Shown here piece after piece: positions 12,214 through 25,800 of a DNA stretch of 64,000 nucleotides. Position 1 is the stretch's first letter, and the number at the start of each line of letters is the position of its first letter. The translations under genes and the position numbers were made by a program. Source of the DNA: Rachycentron canadum (Eukaryota; Chordata; Actinopteri; Carangiformes; Rachycentridae); the NCBI GenBank assembly GCA_038496675.1, contig CM076653.1, forward strand, positions 11,756,382 to 11,820,381, given 5' to 3'. The notes below the pieces were generated by a model. That model did no database searches. It had not been told where the DNA came from and saw only the letters and a program-made list of their open reading frames with translations.

Positions 12214-15200
12214 ATGGAGGCGGTCCCCCGGATGCCGATGATCTGGCTGGACCTGAAGGAGGCAGGGGAGTTCCAGTTCAGCCCGTCCGTCAGGCAGGTG
12301 AGCTGGGTGGGGAGTGGAGCAACAGGGCTGAGGTCGAAAGTCAACCGCGCAGGGATTATGGACGACTGGGTAACTCTGTCGAGGAGCTAGCGTTAGCCTC
12401 CTTAAACCAGCCGGCAGCTGCCGCCCTCTGCCCGGGAGAGCAGAATTTTCCAGAACGGGTAAATGCCCCTGACCACCGCCTTTGTTTGCTAATGTTAGCT
12501 CAGTGCTAGCTGAACGATAACACTGGAGCCCGCGTCAAAGTTGGCCGTTAGCTCGAAACCGAGGGGCCGAGTTCCCGTAAATGAGCCAAACGAGCCGTGG
12601 CTCTGAAGGCAAAGGTGCGCAGTGGGTTTTTTTTTATTATTATTTAAAAAAAAAAAAAAAAGAGCCTGGCTCGTCACGGCCCGGTCCGACTCACACGGAC
12701 ACACAACAAACTGAGATCTCACTGTCACATGCACCTGAACGCAGCAGCCGCCTCTGAGGTCGAAGACACCGAAGCAACAACAACAACAACAACAACAACA
12801 AAAGATCTCACTCTTTAAAGTTAAAAAGCAGAACAGCTTCACCTCAGAGTTTAATGAGAGACATCCCTCTGGATCATTGAGCCACTTCAGGTGATAAAGA
12901 AATAGAAACAGCAGGTCATTTATTTTTCATCCTGTCTTTATACCAACTTCTCTTTCAATGATTAGCAGAAATAATATTACATTTGGAACAATCATAAAAG
13001 ATAAGGAAGCTGAATATTTCATAAACACTTCATTCATTATCCATAAATGCACATTTTTAAGACACAACCCTCATGAAGGATTTCTGTGAAATAACTAGCC
13101 CTATATTACAAATCATGAAACTACAGGAGGCAAAGACACAAACAGTCTACACAACATAATTAAAGCCCTCGATTTATTACAGGAGCCTCCTTAGGTGTGT
13201 TTTCTTGTGTTGATACTATAAATATGAAATTACTAGGAGATGCTTTTACCTCGATGCTGAACTCTTGTGCTATCTGTGGTCTTCGATAAATGTTTGCAGG
13301 AGAAAGAAAACTAAGGATACGACATCTGTACAAATCATTCTCTTTGTTACAGTCATTGGGGAAAATAAAATGCAGTCACACCTGTTTTTTTAATTAAATC
13401 TTAATTAGTAAAAGCAAAAAATGCAATCAGAAGCAACCAGTAGATATAAAGAAAATAATAAAGTGAAGGTAAAAGTTAGGACCCGTGCTGTCAGGATCCT
13501 TCATGTGATATTTACAGCCACAGCTAACAATCACTGCATACTACATACATATTACTACAACATATGATGATGGTGCCTTCAGGTGTCTCATCAACAGTCT
13601 AAAGCATCAACTCTTCAACATTTTCAAACACAAACACTTTTCTCATTGTGTTAAATACTGATTTCTGTTGTAATTAAAAACATCAACCGTTCCCCAAAGC
13701 TCAAATGTCGGATATTTCTAAGAAAGAAAACGGGAACCATTGAAATACTTCATGCTTTTCACTCAGTCATACTTTTTAATCTGGTGACCTGGTTCCCAGC
13801 TCCTTCCTGAAGCAGATAAAAACCGATCTTTGACCTCCGGGTTACTGTAACTCCTCTTAGAAATACTCCGTATATTCTCAGAGCATGTTTGTCTTGACTC
13901 TTTATCTCATAAGTTACCCATAAAAGATTATTATTATTATATTTAGGTTAACATATAATATGCTCAAAAACAGATTATCATCAAAGACAGTCTCTAACCT
14001 GGCTACAGTTTCATTCATTCACCTTCAGATAAAAAGCAGAACAGCTCATATTTGTCTTGTGGAGGCCAAAGTGGAATAATAAATAATAAAGAGTCAGTGC
14101 GTCTGCAGTGACCTCTACCCCCTGACCTGGGGGTATTGTTAAAAACGAGATATTTTCTTGGCAGTTATCTTGAATATTAAATATGATTCTGATGTTAAAG
14201 CCAAAGCCTAAAACCATATAATTCTAGTTTAGATTTTTCATAACTCAAACAGTGTCTTTTCACTGGTGGAGGAGCCTCCATCCTTCGAGGGGTGGGGTAC
14301 ATCCTCCTATCACACGGTACATCCCGTCTATCACAGGGCCGACTGTGGGAGGAGGCCGGAGTACCTGGAGGAAACCCTCGGAGGAAAGGCCCCAGGCCCA
14401 GGGTTCACACCCAGATCCTTCATGCTCTGAGGCGACAGGCTTCGGGAACGAACCTGGTTTTTAAAACGCACCATATTTACCTGCTTGTCCTCTCCATCTC
14501 TTCCCGTCTAGTTCATCTTGAAGAACTATGGCGAGAATCCGGACAACTACAACGAACAGCTGAAGAAACTGGAGACACTGCGGCAGGTCGGTCCTCCACA
14601 CTCACAGAAATATTCCTTTTTAAAGCTGCTTGTCAATGTAGTGAAACTGAATCTGAATCAGCTTTGTTGATCGAGTATGTGTGCACATACAGGGAATTTC
14701 GCTCCAGTTCATCATTACGTCGTAACATAATAATAAAAATGAACATTGAGTGAACTCCTATCAGTCGCTGACCACACTGGCACGATCAAATCACGTGGCT
14801 GGTTCAAGGTGTCACGGCATAAAAACGTGGAAAATTGTCATCAATTTCTATTGAAGGTGCATTTTTTTTTTTTTTTTTTTTGGAACTGGGTATTTTAAGG
14901 CAAAAATAAAAGTATTTAAAAGCAGCCAAAATATCCCAAGGTTAAAAAGCACTGCAAGATATACATTATACAAACAGATCATAGACAGAAGTACACAATA
15001 TATAATATTTACAAAATGTATTCACTTATTTCATTGTCTATACCATCTATTACAACAAGGGGCTCAGTTCATTCCCATAACAGGAAATGTTGACATTGTC
15101 TGTGTTGGGTTTAGTTACACTGAGGAAAAGTCGAAGGATTTAACAGTTGACATAAGCTGCCACTCAAGAAACGAGGACCTCACGCTGTGCAGAGGTCATT

Positions 15201-17372
15201 CAGAGCGTTATAGAACTGTACAGAAGAGATCACATACATGACATCCACCCTAAACAAAACAGAATCCAGATCCACCGCTGCAGAGCGCACTATGATGCAG
15301 TTGAGCTCATCCGTGATGAGGATGAGGTTTGTGGTTTGTCTGTTTCCTGTGGGACACTAATGGAGTCAGATCTAAGAGCTGAGGGATCTCTGATGGTGTC
15401 AGTTTGCACATCTAATCCCTGATCTGATCCAAGTCCACACGACACCTAAAAATGAGCGTTAAGGAAACCTCAGCGGTTCAGATAAACCGGGTCACAGTGC
15501 GTTTCCTGACCGTGTCGCCGCAGTGGTGATGAGCGGCTGATTAAACCCAGAGTCTGTCTGTTCCACAGGGCGCAGTGAACGTGACGAGGGACTTCGAGGG
15601 ATGCAGCACTCTGAGGAAGTACTTCGGCCAGCTGCATTACCTCCAGAGCCGGGTGCCCATGGGAGCGAGCCAGGAGGCTGCTGTGCCCATTTCATGGTAG
15701 TAACACAAACGCACGCAGAAAGATGAACACAGGAGGGACTGAACTTTGACACGTTACTGTCCTCCTGTAGTCTGGGCTGTTGTTTGTCTGCAATTCAGGG
15801 GGTTGGGGCTTATTTTAGAGGTGGTACTATGTCCTTGTCTGTAAAACTGGACATTTGTGTAGCTCCTTTCGACATTTGACAAGTATTTACTGGGAGTAAT
15901 GTGTTGAGAAATGAGAGCTCTAAGTAGTATGTGCTATTTTTTTCAAATGTGAGTGATGTCCCATGATGGCCATTTAAATCAGTTTTATTTTAATCAGATA
16001 CTCTGTAATATTAAATATTTGTTTGCCTGCAGGACTGAAATTTTCTCTGGGAAAACAGTCACCCACGATGACATCAGCTATGAGCAGGCCTGCATCCTCT
16101 ACAATCTTGGTGAGTGAAGTCACATTTTATAGACGCTCATTAAAGCAGTGCGATGTGTTCAGCTTTGCAGGATGTTCTGTGAAAAGGTGAGCCAGATCAG
16201 ACTCAGACTCCTACGTTGTCTTCAGTCAGCCCAAAAGACACCATGTCATTCTGCTGCTCATCAACCTACACTGGCTGCTCACTGTCGCCTGAATTCAGTC
16301 CAAGTCTCTGATGCTCCAGACCATCTGAGTCCAGACTGTGCCTCTGTCTTCAGGAATCTCTTGAGAACTCATCCCACTTGACCCAATAGTCTATGCCTTA
16401 CACCAAGGCCTTCTGCTGATGTCCCTCACTTCCTTTGGATAAATGTGCCAGACAGATGAATAAATGTAATTATCTCAGTTGTTTGGCCGTTTTTTGTTTG
16501 TATCATGATAGTAACAGTGAAAGAGAGACAGATAAGTCAGGAGAGAGAGATGCAGCAAAAAGCCTGATCCTGTGCTACATGACACATGGTTACCTCATAA
16601 CGATGTAATGGACCAATAACTTGTTCAATGTCAGTATTGTTTTAAGAGCGACTAGAAAAAATGCAAACCCCATTGAACTGGTCCCTGGACTCTTTGTAGG
16701 GGCCCTGCACTCCATGTTGGGAGCCATGGACAACAGGGTGTCTGAGGAGGTAAGACACACATACACACACAAAACAAGTACGAACATGAACTGTGTTGTG
16801 TCAGTGGTCGCACTGACGCTCTGCTCTGCCTTCAGGGGATGAAGGTGTCGTGTACCCACTTCCAGTGCTCTGCCGGGGCGTTCTCCTACCTGAGAGACCA
16901 CTTCAGCCACAACTTCAGCGTGGACATGAGCCACCAGATCCTCAACCTCAACATCAACCTTATGCTGGTAGGTTACACACGTGTGGAAACACAAACACAA
17001 ACACACTCAGAGGAAAGTGTCCTATCAACCTGTGTGTCCCTCCCAGGGCCAAGCTCAGGAGTGTCTTCTGGAAAAGTCCATGTTGGACAACAGGAAGAGT
17101 TTCCTGGTTGCCCGCATCAGTGCTCAGGTCAGTGTCTTACTATTAATTATTCATTACATGTAATAAAATCACATCAACCTATATCAGAGGGTAATACCTG
17201 GCTGTGGTGCTGCAGGTGGTGGATTATTACAAAGAGGCGTGCAGGGCCCTGGAGAACTCAGAGACGGCCTCCATGCTGGGAAAGATCCAGAAGGACTGGA
17301 AGAAACTGGTTCAGATGAAGATCTACTACTTTGCTGCCATTGCACATGTGAGTGTAATGGCAGAGAGGGAGG

Positions 17373-17433
<61 letters not shown>

Positions 17434-19855
17434 GGCCTTTAATTACTCAGATGTTTGTTTCCTCTTTACAGCTTCACATGGGCAAACAGGCTGAGGAGCA
17501 GCAGAAGTACGGAGAGCGGGTAGGACCACATTTCACACACCTACTGTTCTGGAGCTGAGGCTTTGATCTGTCTGGCTTTTACTGCTGTTTGCTGCATAAT
17601 TCAAAAAAGAGATTAACAGTGCATCTAGGAATTTGTGAAGACTTGTGAGACTTTGTCATTTCAGATCCTTTCAGTCTGCGAACCACTGAGTAGTTCAGGG
17701 CTACGTGTTGTTTTCAATATTAAATCAACGTCAATATTAAATCAGCACTTTACAGTGTTGTTCTTCAGTGTAACCGACCGTTTTGTAATACTGTCTCCTC
17801 ACGTAGCTTCATCAGTCGACTGATTGTTTTTTACCATACGCATCAGAAATGATCAACAACAGTCAGCTAACAGTCAGCTAACAGTCAGCTAACAGTGAGC
17901 TAACAGTGAGCTAACAGTGAGCCGACAGTGAGCCGACAGTGAGCCGACAGTGAGCCGACAGTGAGCTAACAGTCAGCTAACAGTCAGCTAACAGTCAGCT
18001 AACTGTTAGCTGCTCTGGGATTGAGCTAATGTCCAGTTTTCAGCCTGTTAACGATCAAACACTGACAACGGACAGAATCATTGACCGGAGGCTGAAGACC
18101 AGGTCAGTTAAAGAGAATCAACTGAAACGGACCCAACAGGGGGTGATAAGTTTTACTGCGATGTTGTCATCTATGACTAAGGGGACTATGATGCATTCAA
18201 TGACATCTGGACAGTGTTTGAATATGTCAGTGATTAGTTCAATGTCACACAAAGAGCAGCACTTGTGCCGCATCTTATAATGAACAGATAATGAACCGCC
18301 GAAAGGTCGTTATTTTGATTACTTGGATCGATTCCTGGTCATTTGGACTCTTTGCCGCTTTGCTTCTCTAATTTTGTGTCTAATACAAACAAAAAAGTAG
18401 GAATAATTTCCACAGTATTTTTCAGTACAAGCTCACCATAACACTACTGAAGCAGCTCCACCTAATGTAGTTTCTTCTGGTTGCAAAAAAATCACGATGG
18501 CCAACGGACAAATTACAAACTCAAGGCTCCAAAACTGCAGCTCACGAACCGATGGGTGGTGTCATGCTGTCATCTGAATCTTGGCCAAGAAAGTGAATAA
18601 CCCTGGAAGCAGAAATGCTGCCTTAATAGACAAAATTCATGGTGGAAAAAAATGACATAAGCACATTAAACTCCCCGTGTAGCGATTTAAAACAGGATAG
18701 TAGTTGCTGGTGCTGCCCTAGTTTTTGCTTCAGTGAACTGTCGTCTCACCCTCAGTCTGTTTCTACTTAACGCTGACTTTTCCGTTCCAGTTGGCGTACC
18801 TGCAGAGCTCCCTGGATAAACTCAGCGAAGCCATCAAGCTGGCCAAGGTAGATCAGGAGATCACATCACATATTTCTTCAGCAACCTGTGTGTGTTCTAC
18901 TTGTTTTCTTTATCAACTCTCTTTTTCCTTGTCTCCGTACAACCAGGGTCAACCAGACAGTGTGCAAGAGGCCTTGAGGTTCACCATGGATGTTATTGGT
19001 GGAAAGTGAGCAACAAGTCTTGTGTCACGGTTGTTGGTATTTTCATGTAGTTGTCTCGGTTGATCAAACTCTGTGTCTATGTTTTCTTTGTACTTTCACT
19101 TCCAGGTTCAATTCAGCCAAGAAGGACAATGACTTCATCTACCACGAGACGGTTCCTTCTCTGGAGACTCTGGCCTCAGTCAAAGGTAACAAGGAGCTTT
19201 GCTGCGTTCACTCACTTTGTTTATGTAAAGTTGCATTTACATGGAGCTGTATTTTGTTGAGTGTGTCTGCTGAGTGATGTATAAAGCCCTTTGTGTGTGT
19301 GTGTGTGTGTGTGTGAGATTATTTTCTGGAATAACAGGCCTTTCATTTCATCATGAGAAAAAATTCAAAATAAATCTCCCTCTGGATATCAACACTTCAG
19401 ATCAACACAGAAGAAGAGTTAAATATGGGACATTTAAACAATTTGTTTGATTAATTTGTCGATTATCAAAATGACTGATCGTTTCAGCCCTGAGCGTGAA
19501 TTGATTACTTCTGATGACTGTGCAGCAAAACCGGTTTCCTGCTGTGTTATAAACAAATGCTCCTCTCCTCTGCTGATCTGTGTTTTTCTCTTTAGGTGCA
19601 CCGCTGGTGAAAGCTCTGCCCGTCAACCCCACCGACCCCAGTGTCACCGGACCAGACCTGTTTGCCAAGTTGGTGCCGATGGCTGCCCATGAAGCCTCTT
19701 CTCTGTACAGGTAGGCGCCTTCGGTTTAAGCCTTTCATGCTTAAAGATAGTTTATTAATTCATGTATTAATTTATTTGTGTTTTTCCAGTGAGGAGAAAG
19801 CCAAGCTGCTGAGGGACGTCATGGCCAAGATAGAAAGCAAGAATGAGACACTAGA
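12214..19855 (+). CDS. ptpn23: PTPN23 exons 1-14: Bro1 domain
   Basis: These 14 exons encode residues 1-395. Recognisable blocks are RDFEGCSTLRKYFGQLHYLQ in exon 3, CTHFQCSAGAFSYLRDHF in exon 6, ECLLEKSMLDNRKSFLVA in exon 7 and the VVDYYKEACRALEN block in exon 8. All are typical of the boomerang-shaped Bro1 fold that in mammalian HD-PTP binds the ESCRT-III protein CHMP4 and STAM. Most exons are 48-146 nt and several introns are under 120 nt. The exon 8 donor at 17348 is followed within about 25 bases by a (GT)n tract. No frameshift or stop interrupts the reading frame. Confidence 0.95.
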
Positions 19856-22800
19856 GTGAGTACATGAGTGTGTGGAGCTTTAAGTTCAGTTGACTAATAA
19901 TCATGGCTTATAATAATTTCTGCATATAAACGGATCAGCCATCACATTATGACACGGACAGGAGTCACTAACATTGATCACCTGGTTACCATGGTTACCT
20001 GTGGTGTATATGTCAGGCAGCAGCTGAACATTTAGTCCTGAAGTTGATGATGAAGCAGGAAAAATGGTCAAGTGTGAGGATGTGAGGGACTTTGACTTTG
20101 ACCAAACTGTGATGTGACGACTGGTCAGAGCTTCTCCAACACTGCAGAACCACTGGACCACAGACAGGGTCAGGGGTCAGGGCTCAGTGATGGTGGTGTG
20201 GTCCAATAGTTCTGATAGAAAGGTGTCAGAACACAGAGTATCACAGTTTGTTGTGTATGGGGCTGTGTAGCCTCAGACCGGTCAGGGTGTCCACATTGAC
20301 CCCTGTCCACCACCAGAAGATCCTACAATGGACACAGGAGCATCAGAACTGGACCATGGAGCAATGAACAAGGTGGTCCGGTCTGAGGGATCAGGTTTTC
20401 TTTTACGTCATGTGGATGGTCGGATGTGTGCGGCTCTTACCTGAGGAAAACATGGTACCAGGATGCATTATGGGAAGAAGAGCAGCTGGTGGATCAGTGT
20501 GATGCTGTGTCAATGTCCTGCTGGGAAACCTTGGGTTCATTCATGTGGATGTTCCTTTGACTCGTCCCACCTCTCTAAACATGGTTCAGACCAAGTAACT
20601 AAAGTAACAACTAAACTACACGTTTGAGAACATTTCTGTCTGTGGCCACTAGTCTGTGCTGTTTCTTAGTTATGAGGTTTAATGTGCTTATGACATTTTA
20701 TCATCATATCATGTTATTTTAATTGAGCCCACAGGGTAACTTTAGTGCCACTGAGCTGCTCTGCAAAGTGCTTTTTATAACATGCAAACCTAAGTGAAGA
20801 CATCATCTGTAAACAAGAGACCAGATCAGAGGACATGTTCCTACAACGAAACATTCATGATACAGCTCTGAGAGGAACAGATTTGCCTTTTACCTGCCTG
20901 GTTTTGAGCTGACTGGTTTCGTCTCCCCCTGCAGACAGTTCATGGACTCTCTGGGCTTGGAGCCGGAGTCTGTTGACAACCTGGACATGTACAGTCACAT
21001 CCCTCCAGTCCTGATGGAGAAATGTGCTGCACTCAGCGTCCGACCCGACACTGTCAAGAGCCTCATCCAGTCCATGCAGGGTAAGATGAGTATGAGTCTA
21101 TACACCCACTCAAAGTCTTTTTTTGATTGTGTTTCATGTGGCGACTTCCTGTATAATTAATGCTGTCACATCCTGGCCCGTGCAGTGCTCTCAGGCGTCT
21201 TCACCGACGTGGAGTCCTCACTGAAGGAGATTAGAGACGTTCTAGAGGCCGATGAGGCTGGCGAGAGAGCCCTTCAAGAGGTGGGTGGTGCCGCGGCCGC
21301 AGGCGAGGCGCACCCAGCAGCGCAGGGCCAGGCTCTGGCCGAGATCCGCAGGGACCTGGAGAAGTACATGGAGGCCCACGAGAAGGCCAGTTTCACCAAC
21401 ACAGAGCTCCACAGGGCCATGAACCTACACATCAGCAACCTGCGTCTGCTGGGGGGGCCACTGGAGAGTCTGAGAGAGGCCCTGCCCCGGCCCCAGCTCA
21501 GTGAAGGTGAGCGTGTGTTCGATAAATGAATTTTACCTCATGATGTTTGTGAATGTAACTGTATATATATGTGTTAATGTGCATCCAGAGGAAGTAGCAG
21601 GGCTGCAGTGTATGAAGCGGATCCTGGGGAAGGTGCAGGAAATGAGGGAACAGAGAAGCTCTTTAGAGAAACAGCTCCGTGACCTAATCCAGCAGGACGA
21701 CATCACCTCCACCCTCGTCACCACAGACCGGGCTGACATGAAGGTAATCTGTGAAAATGATTTAGGGGGGAAATACCCACTCACAGTCCACTAGTGAGTG
21801 TGTTTTGTGATATTTTGTGGCTGAATTCTCAATAGTTGCTTTATCCTGTGTCCTTCCAGCGTATATTCGAGGACCAGCTGAAGAAGTACGAGCAGGTGAA
21901 GGTCTACATTGACCAGAACCTGGCAGCTCAGGAGAACATCCTGAAGGCCCTGACAGAGGCTAATGTTCAGTACGCCTCAGTTCGCAAAGGCCTGAGCCTG
22001 ACAGAGCAGCAGTGGAACAGCACAGTCCAGGGACTAGTGGGATCGTACGAAGCCTATGAGGACCTGATGAAGAAGTCGCAGGAGGGGAAGGAGTTCTACG
22101 ATGACCTGGAGGCCAAGGCATCTCGTCTGCTGGAGAGAGCGAAGGCCCTGTGTCAGACGAGGGCAGATGAGAGGAAGCCTGTCCTGGAAAAGTAAGGGAG
22201 GCATTGAAAGGCTAGAGGTTCTTAAACTGCAAAACCTCTGTTTGAATCCTTAACGAGTTTCATGCTGTACTTTGTTTTATCCTCAGGGAGACCCAGAAAA
22301 AGCCCCCAGCACGGCCGACAGCAGCTAAGCCCTCCCTGAAGCCGAAGGCTCCAGACGCCGACTCTGCCTGCTCCAGCCTGGAGGACCCAGAGTTGGCACA
22401 GCTCAGTGCGGCCATCTTGGCCTTGGGGGGTGACCTCCCGGAGGAGCTCCGCAGCCTCCCCCCTGACATTTCTGCCCTCCCCGCCACCCGTCTGCCTGGC
22501 CCTGAAACCTTCATCCCTCCTGGTGCTAATCTGGGAACCGGCTCTCTGCCCTGGCCTGGTGCTCCTGCTGCTGTTCTTCCTCGCTTCCCTGCCAACCTGC
22601 CACCTCCAGAACTTTTGGCACAGATAGCTCAGTTTCCTACTTCAGGGGCTCTAGCGACACAGGGGCCCCTGCCACGTGGGCCCCTCCCTCAGATGACTCC
22701 ACAGATGCCTCCACAAATGCCAGCCCAGGCAACAGTGCCAGGTTATCGGCCACCCCCACCTCAGGCTCCCCAACCCGGCCCTGTTGCCCCTACACCAGTT

Positions 22801-25800
22801 CGGCCCTCGACCACCACTGTGGACAGCATCCAGGCCCCTATTCCCAGCTACACCCCCACACCACACCACCCTGTCCCACCTGCAGCTTCAGCTGGCTACA
22901 CTGTACCCCCACAGATGGGGGCCTATCCTCAGTTTATGCCCCAACCAGGGATGCCCGTTCAAGGCCCAGGCCAACCTGCTGCGCCCCAACCACAGCAGAA
23001 ACATCCACAGCAGTACCCCCATCCCATTGGGCAACCCCTGCCTCAAGGGTACCAGCCGGGCCCTCATCCTCCTCTCCAGACCCAGCAAGCCTACCCACAT
23101 GGATATATGCCCCCACAGCCTGTTGTTCCTCCCCAGTACCAGCAGGCGTTCCCAGGTCAGCTGCAGCCACATCAGCAAAACGGCTTCCAGCCCCAGCCTC
23201 AGATACCCCAGGGCTATCAGACTCCACAGGGGTTTGTAGCCCAGCAGCACCCTCGGATGATGCCAGGCTCCATGTCAAGGCCACCTCAGCCCCAGATGCC
23301 ACCTCAAGCTGCACACCCACAAATGCCCTCAACGTCTCAGCCAGGCCCCCCTGTATCTCAGCCCTACTTGCCCCATCCCAACCAACAGATGCCCCCTCGA
23401 CTCCCACACCAACACATGCTGCCACAACAGCAACAAATCTCAATGCCCCCCAATGCCCAGCACATTCCGCCCCACCCACAGATGCAGATACCAGGTGGTC
23501 CCAGGGCACAGATGCCCCCCACAAGTCAGCCAATGCCACCAGTCTCACAGAACTACATGCCCCCCACTAGCCAGCCTATTCACCCCACCCTGCACCCACA
23601 GGTGCCTCCTGCTTCACAACCTCATATGGTTCCTGGTCCTCAGGTTCACTTGCCAAGAGGCCCTATGCCCCAAATACCCCCCAGTGCCCTTCCCCAGCAG
23701 CATCACCCTGGACAGCCTCCTGTACCAAACATGCCCCAGCAGCCCATGCGGATGCCCAGCCAACCCCAGGCTCAGCCCCCTCATTCAGGGGGAGTGTGCT
23801 ACCCAGGAGGGCCTCAAATAATGCCTCAGCAGCCCCTGGCACCCCAGCCTGCTACGATGTACCCCCCAGCTCCAGGACCTAATGTACCCCCAAGTGCCCC
23901 ACAGCAGCAGCCCAATGCCATTGGCCCACATGGTCCGCACATTCCCCCTGCTCAGCACATGATCCAGCCCTCTCCTGGAGGTCCTTCAACGCCTCAACCA
24001 CCCACTGTCCCTCCTTCCCCATCTCCTTCCCCCTCTCCCTCTCCCTCTCCAGGGCTGAACCCTCAGCAGAGACCCACACCAACCCCCACTCCTGGAGGCA
24101 CAGCTCCACCCACTCTTCCCTCACCCTCTGCCGTGTCCCCCTCCACGTCGCTTTTTCAACGCCAGAACTCAAGCACGGACGACCTCCTCTCCTCAAGCCC
24201 AGAGAGCCAACCTGGAGGCACCAAGGCCCCCACCAATGTCCTCCAACCCACTAAAGCTGACCCTCAGGATGGGGAGCGTCGCAAGAAGAGCGCCCAGGGA
24301 GTTCTGCTGATCCAGGGTGACCCATACCAAGCTCCTGAGCGCGTTGCCCAGCTTCACAGTGAACTGGGACGTTACAGAGCTCAAGTCGACTCCCTGGAGT
24401 ACCCCTCGGAGACGGAGGGAGGGCTGTCGGTGCTGGACGCCCGCTGGAAGGAGCTTCAGGACCAGCAGGAGAAGGACGCCCGCCAGCTCTCCATCGCCAT
24501 CGCCCGCTGCTACACCATGAAGAACCGTCACCAGGATGTGATGCCCTATGACCTCAACCGCGTGGTACTGCAATCAGGCAAAGACGACTACATCAACGCC
24601 AGCTACGTGGAAGACTTGTCGCCGTACTGCCCACGCCTTATCGCCACACAGGCTCCGCTCACTGGCACAGCAGCGGACTTCTGGCTGATGGTGTACGAAC
24701 AGAAGGTGTCACTGATCGTCATGCTGGTTTCAGAGCAGGAGCTGGACAAGGTACCGAGTCTGGAAGTGCTCTGGTCTCCAGCTGCAGAAAAGATTTAGTC
24801 TTTTTTTTTTTTTTTTTTTTAAACGTGTCCTCTCATTCTCTCGCAGGGAAAAGTTCTGCGCTACTTTCCAACAGAGCGTGGCCAGCAGCTCTCTCAGGGA
24901 CCAATCACACTCAGCCTGACCACGCAGAAGACCACGCCCACACACGTGGAGCGTATGATCAGCCTGCAGTACCGTGACCAAAGCCTGAAGCGCACTGTCG
25001 TCCACCTTCAGTTCACCTCCTGGCCCGAGCTGTAAGTCGTCTCCTCTTACTCCAAATCCAAACTGCTTCCTGTCAAGTCACAAACGACTCCGATCACGTG
25101 TTTGAGATTTAAACGTGTTTCACACTGATTAATCCTCGTGTATTTCCCATCAGGGGTCTTCCCGACAGCAAGAGCAACCTGCTGAGATTCATCCAGGAGG
25201 TTCATGGACACTACCTCCACCAGAGGCCCTTACACACACCTGTCGTGGTGCACTGCAGGTGAGTGTGTGCGTGCACCACGTCACAGTATTTATTTAAGAC
25301 GCTGCAGATAGAAACGTTCAGGGCTCCAGTGGATTATGGTCCTTGATATTAAGGGTCAGTGTTTTTGAATCAGTCTGTTCTGACTCTATTTCCTGCCTCA
25401 GCTCGGGGGTCGGACGCACCGGTGCCTTCTGTCTGCTGTACGCCGCCCTGCAGGAGCTGGAGGCGGGAAACGGGATCCCAGACCTGCCGCTGCTGGTGAA
25501 GAAGATGAGGCAGCAGAGGAAGAACATGCTGCAGGAGAAGGTCAGACACACAAAAGATCTGCTGTTGTGTCTTTTCCTCCAGAGGTGCACTTCCTGTTTC
25601 CTGTCATGTTAATGGCCTCCTTTTGGGTCTGGTCTCCAGCTCCACCTGAAGTTCTGCTACGAGGCCGTGTTGAAACACGCCGAACACGTCCTTCAGCGCC
25701 ACGGCATCACTACGGCAACCTGCAGCAAGAACACCAACGCCGCAGCCACGAAGGTTTGTCCCTCTTCTAGTTCAGAGCCCGATCCAGGCCCACTGGACAG

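Larger units (their letters stand above)
12298..14511 (+). other. PTPN23 intron 1
   Basis: GTGAGC donor and CGTCTAG acceptor. It contains poly-T/A runs (12627-12661), the CAA repeat, AT-rich sequence without a recognised feature and the tRNA-like repeat at 14290-14452. Confidence 0.85.
17520..18790 (+). other. PTPN23 intron 9
   Basis: Holds the 11-bp minisatellite and one partial dispersed repeat; otherwise nothing recognised. Confidence 0.85.

Noticed and set aside
12111..12509. 132-codon open frame over PTPN23 exon 1
   Set aside because: It is in a different frame from the conserved MEAVPRMP start and runs through the exon 1 donor.
17861..18003. Possible CRISPR array
   Set aside because: Units are 11 bases with no spacers, in an intron of an animal gene; it is a minisatellite.
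22934..23548. 204-codon open frame antisense to PTPN23 exon 19
   Set aside because: It is a shadow of the GC-rich, low-complexity Pro/Gln coding strand; stops are rare there on both strands.
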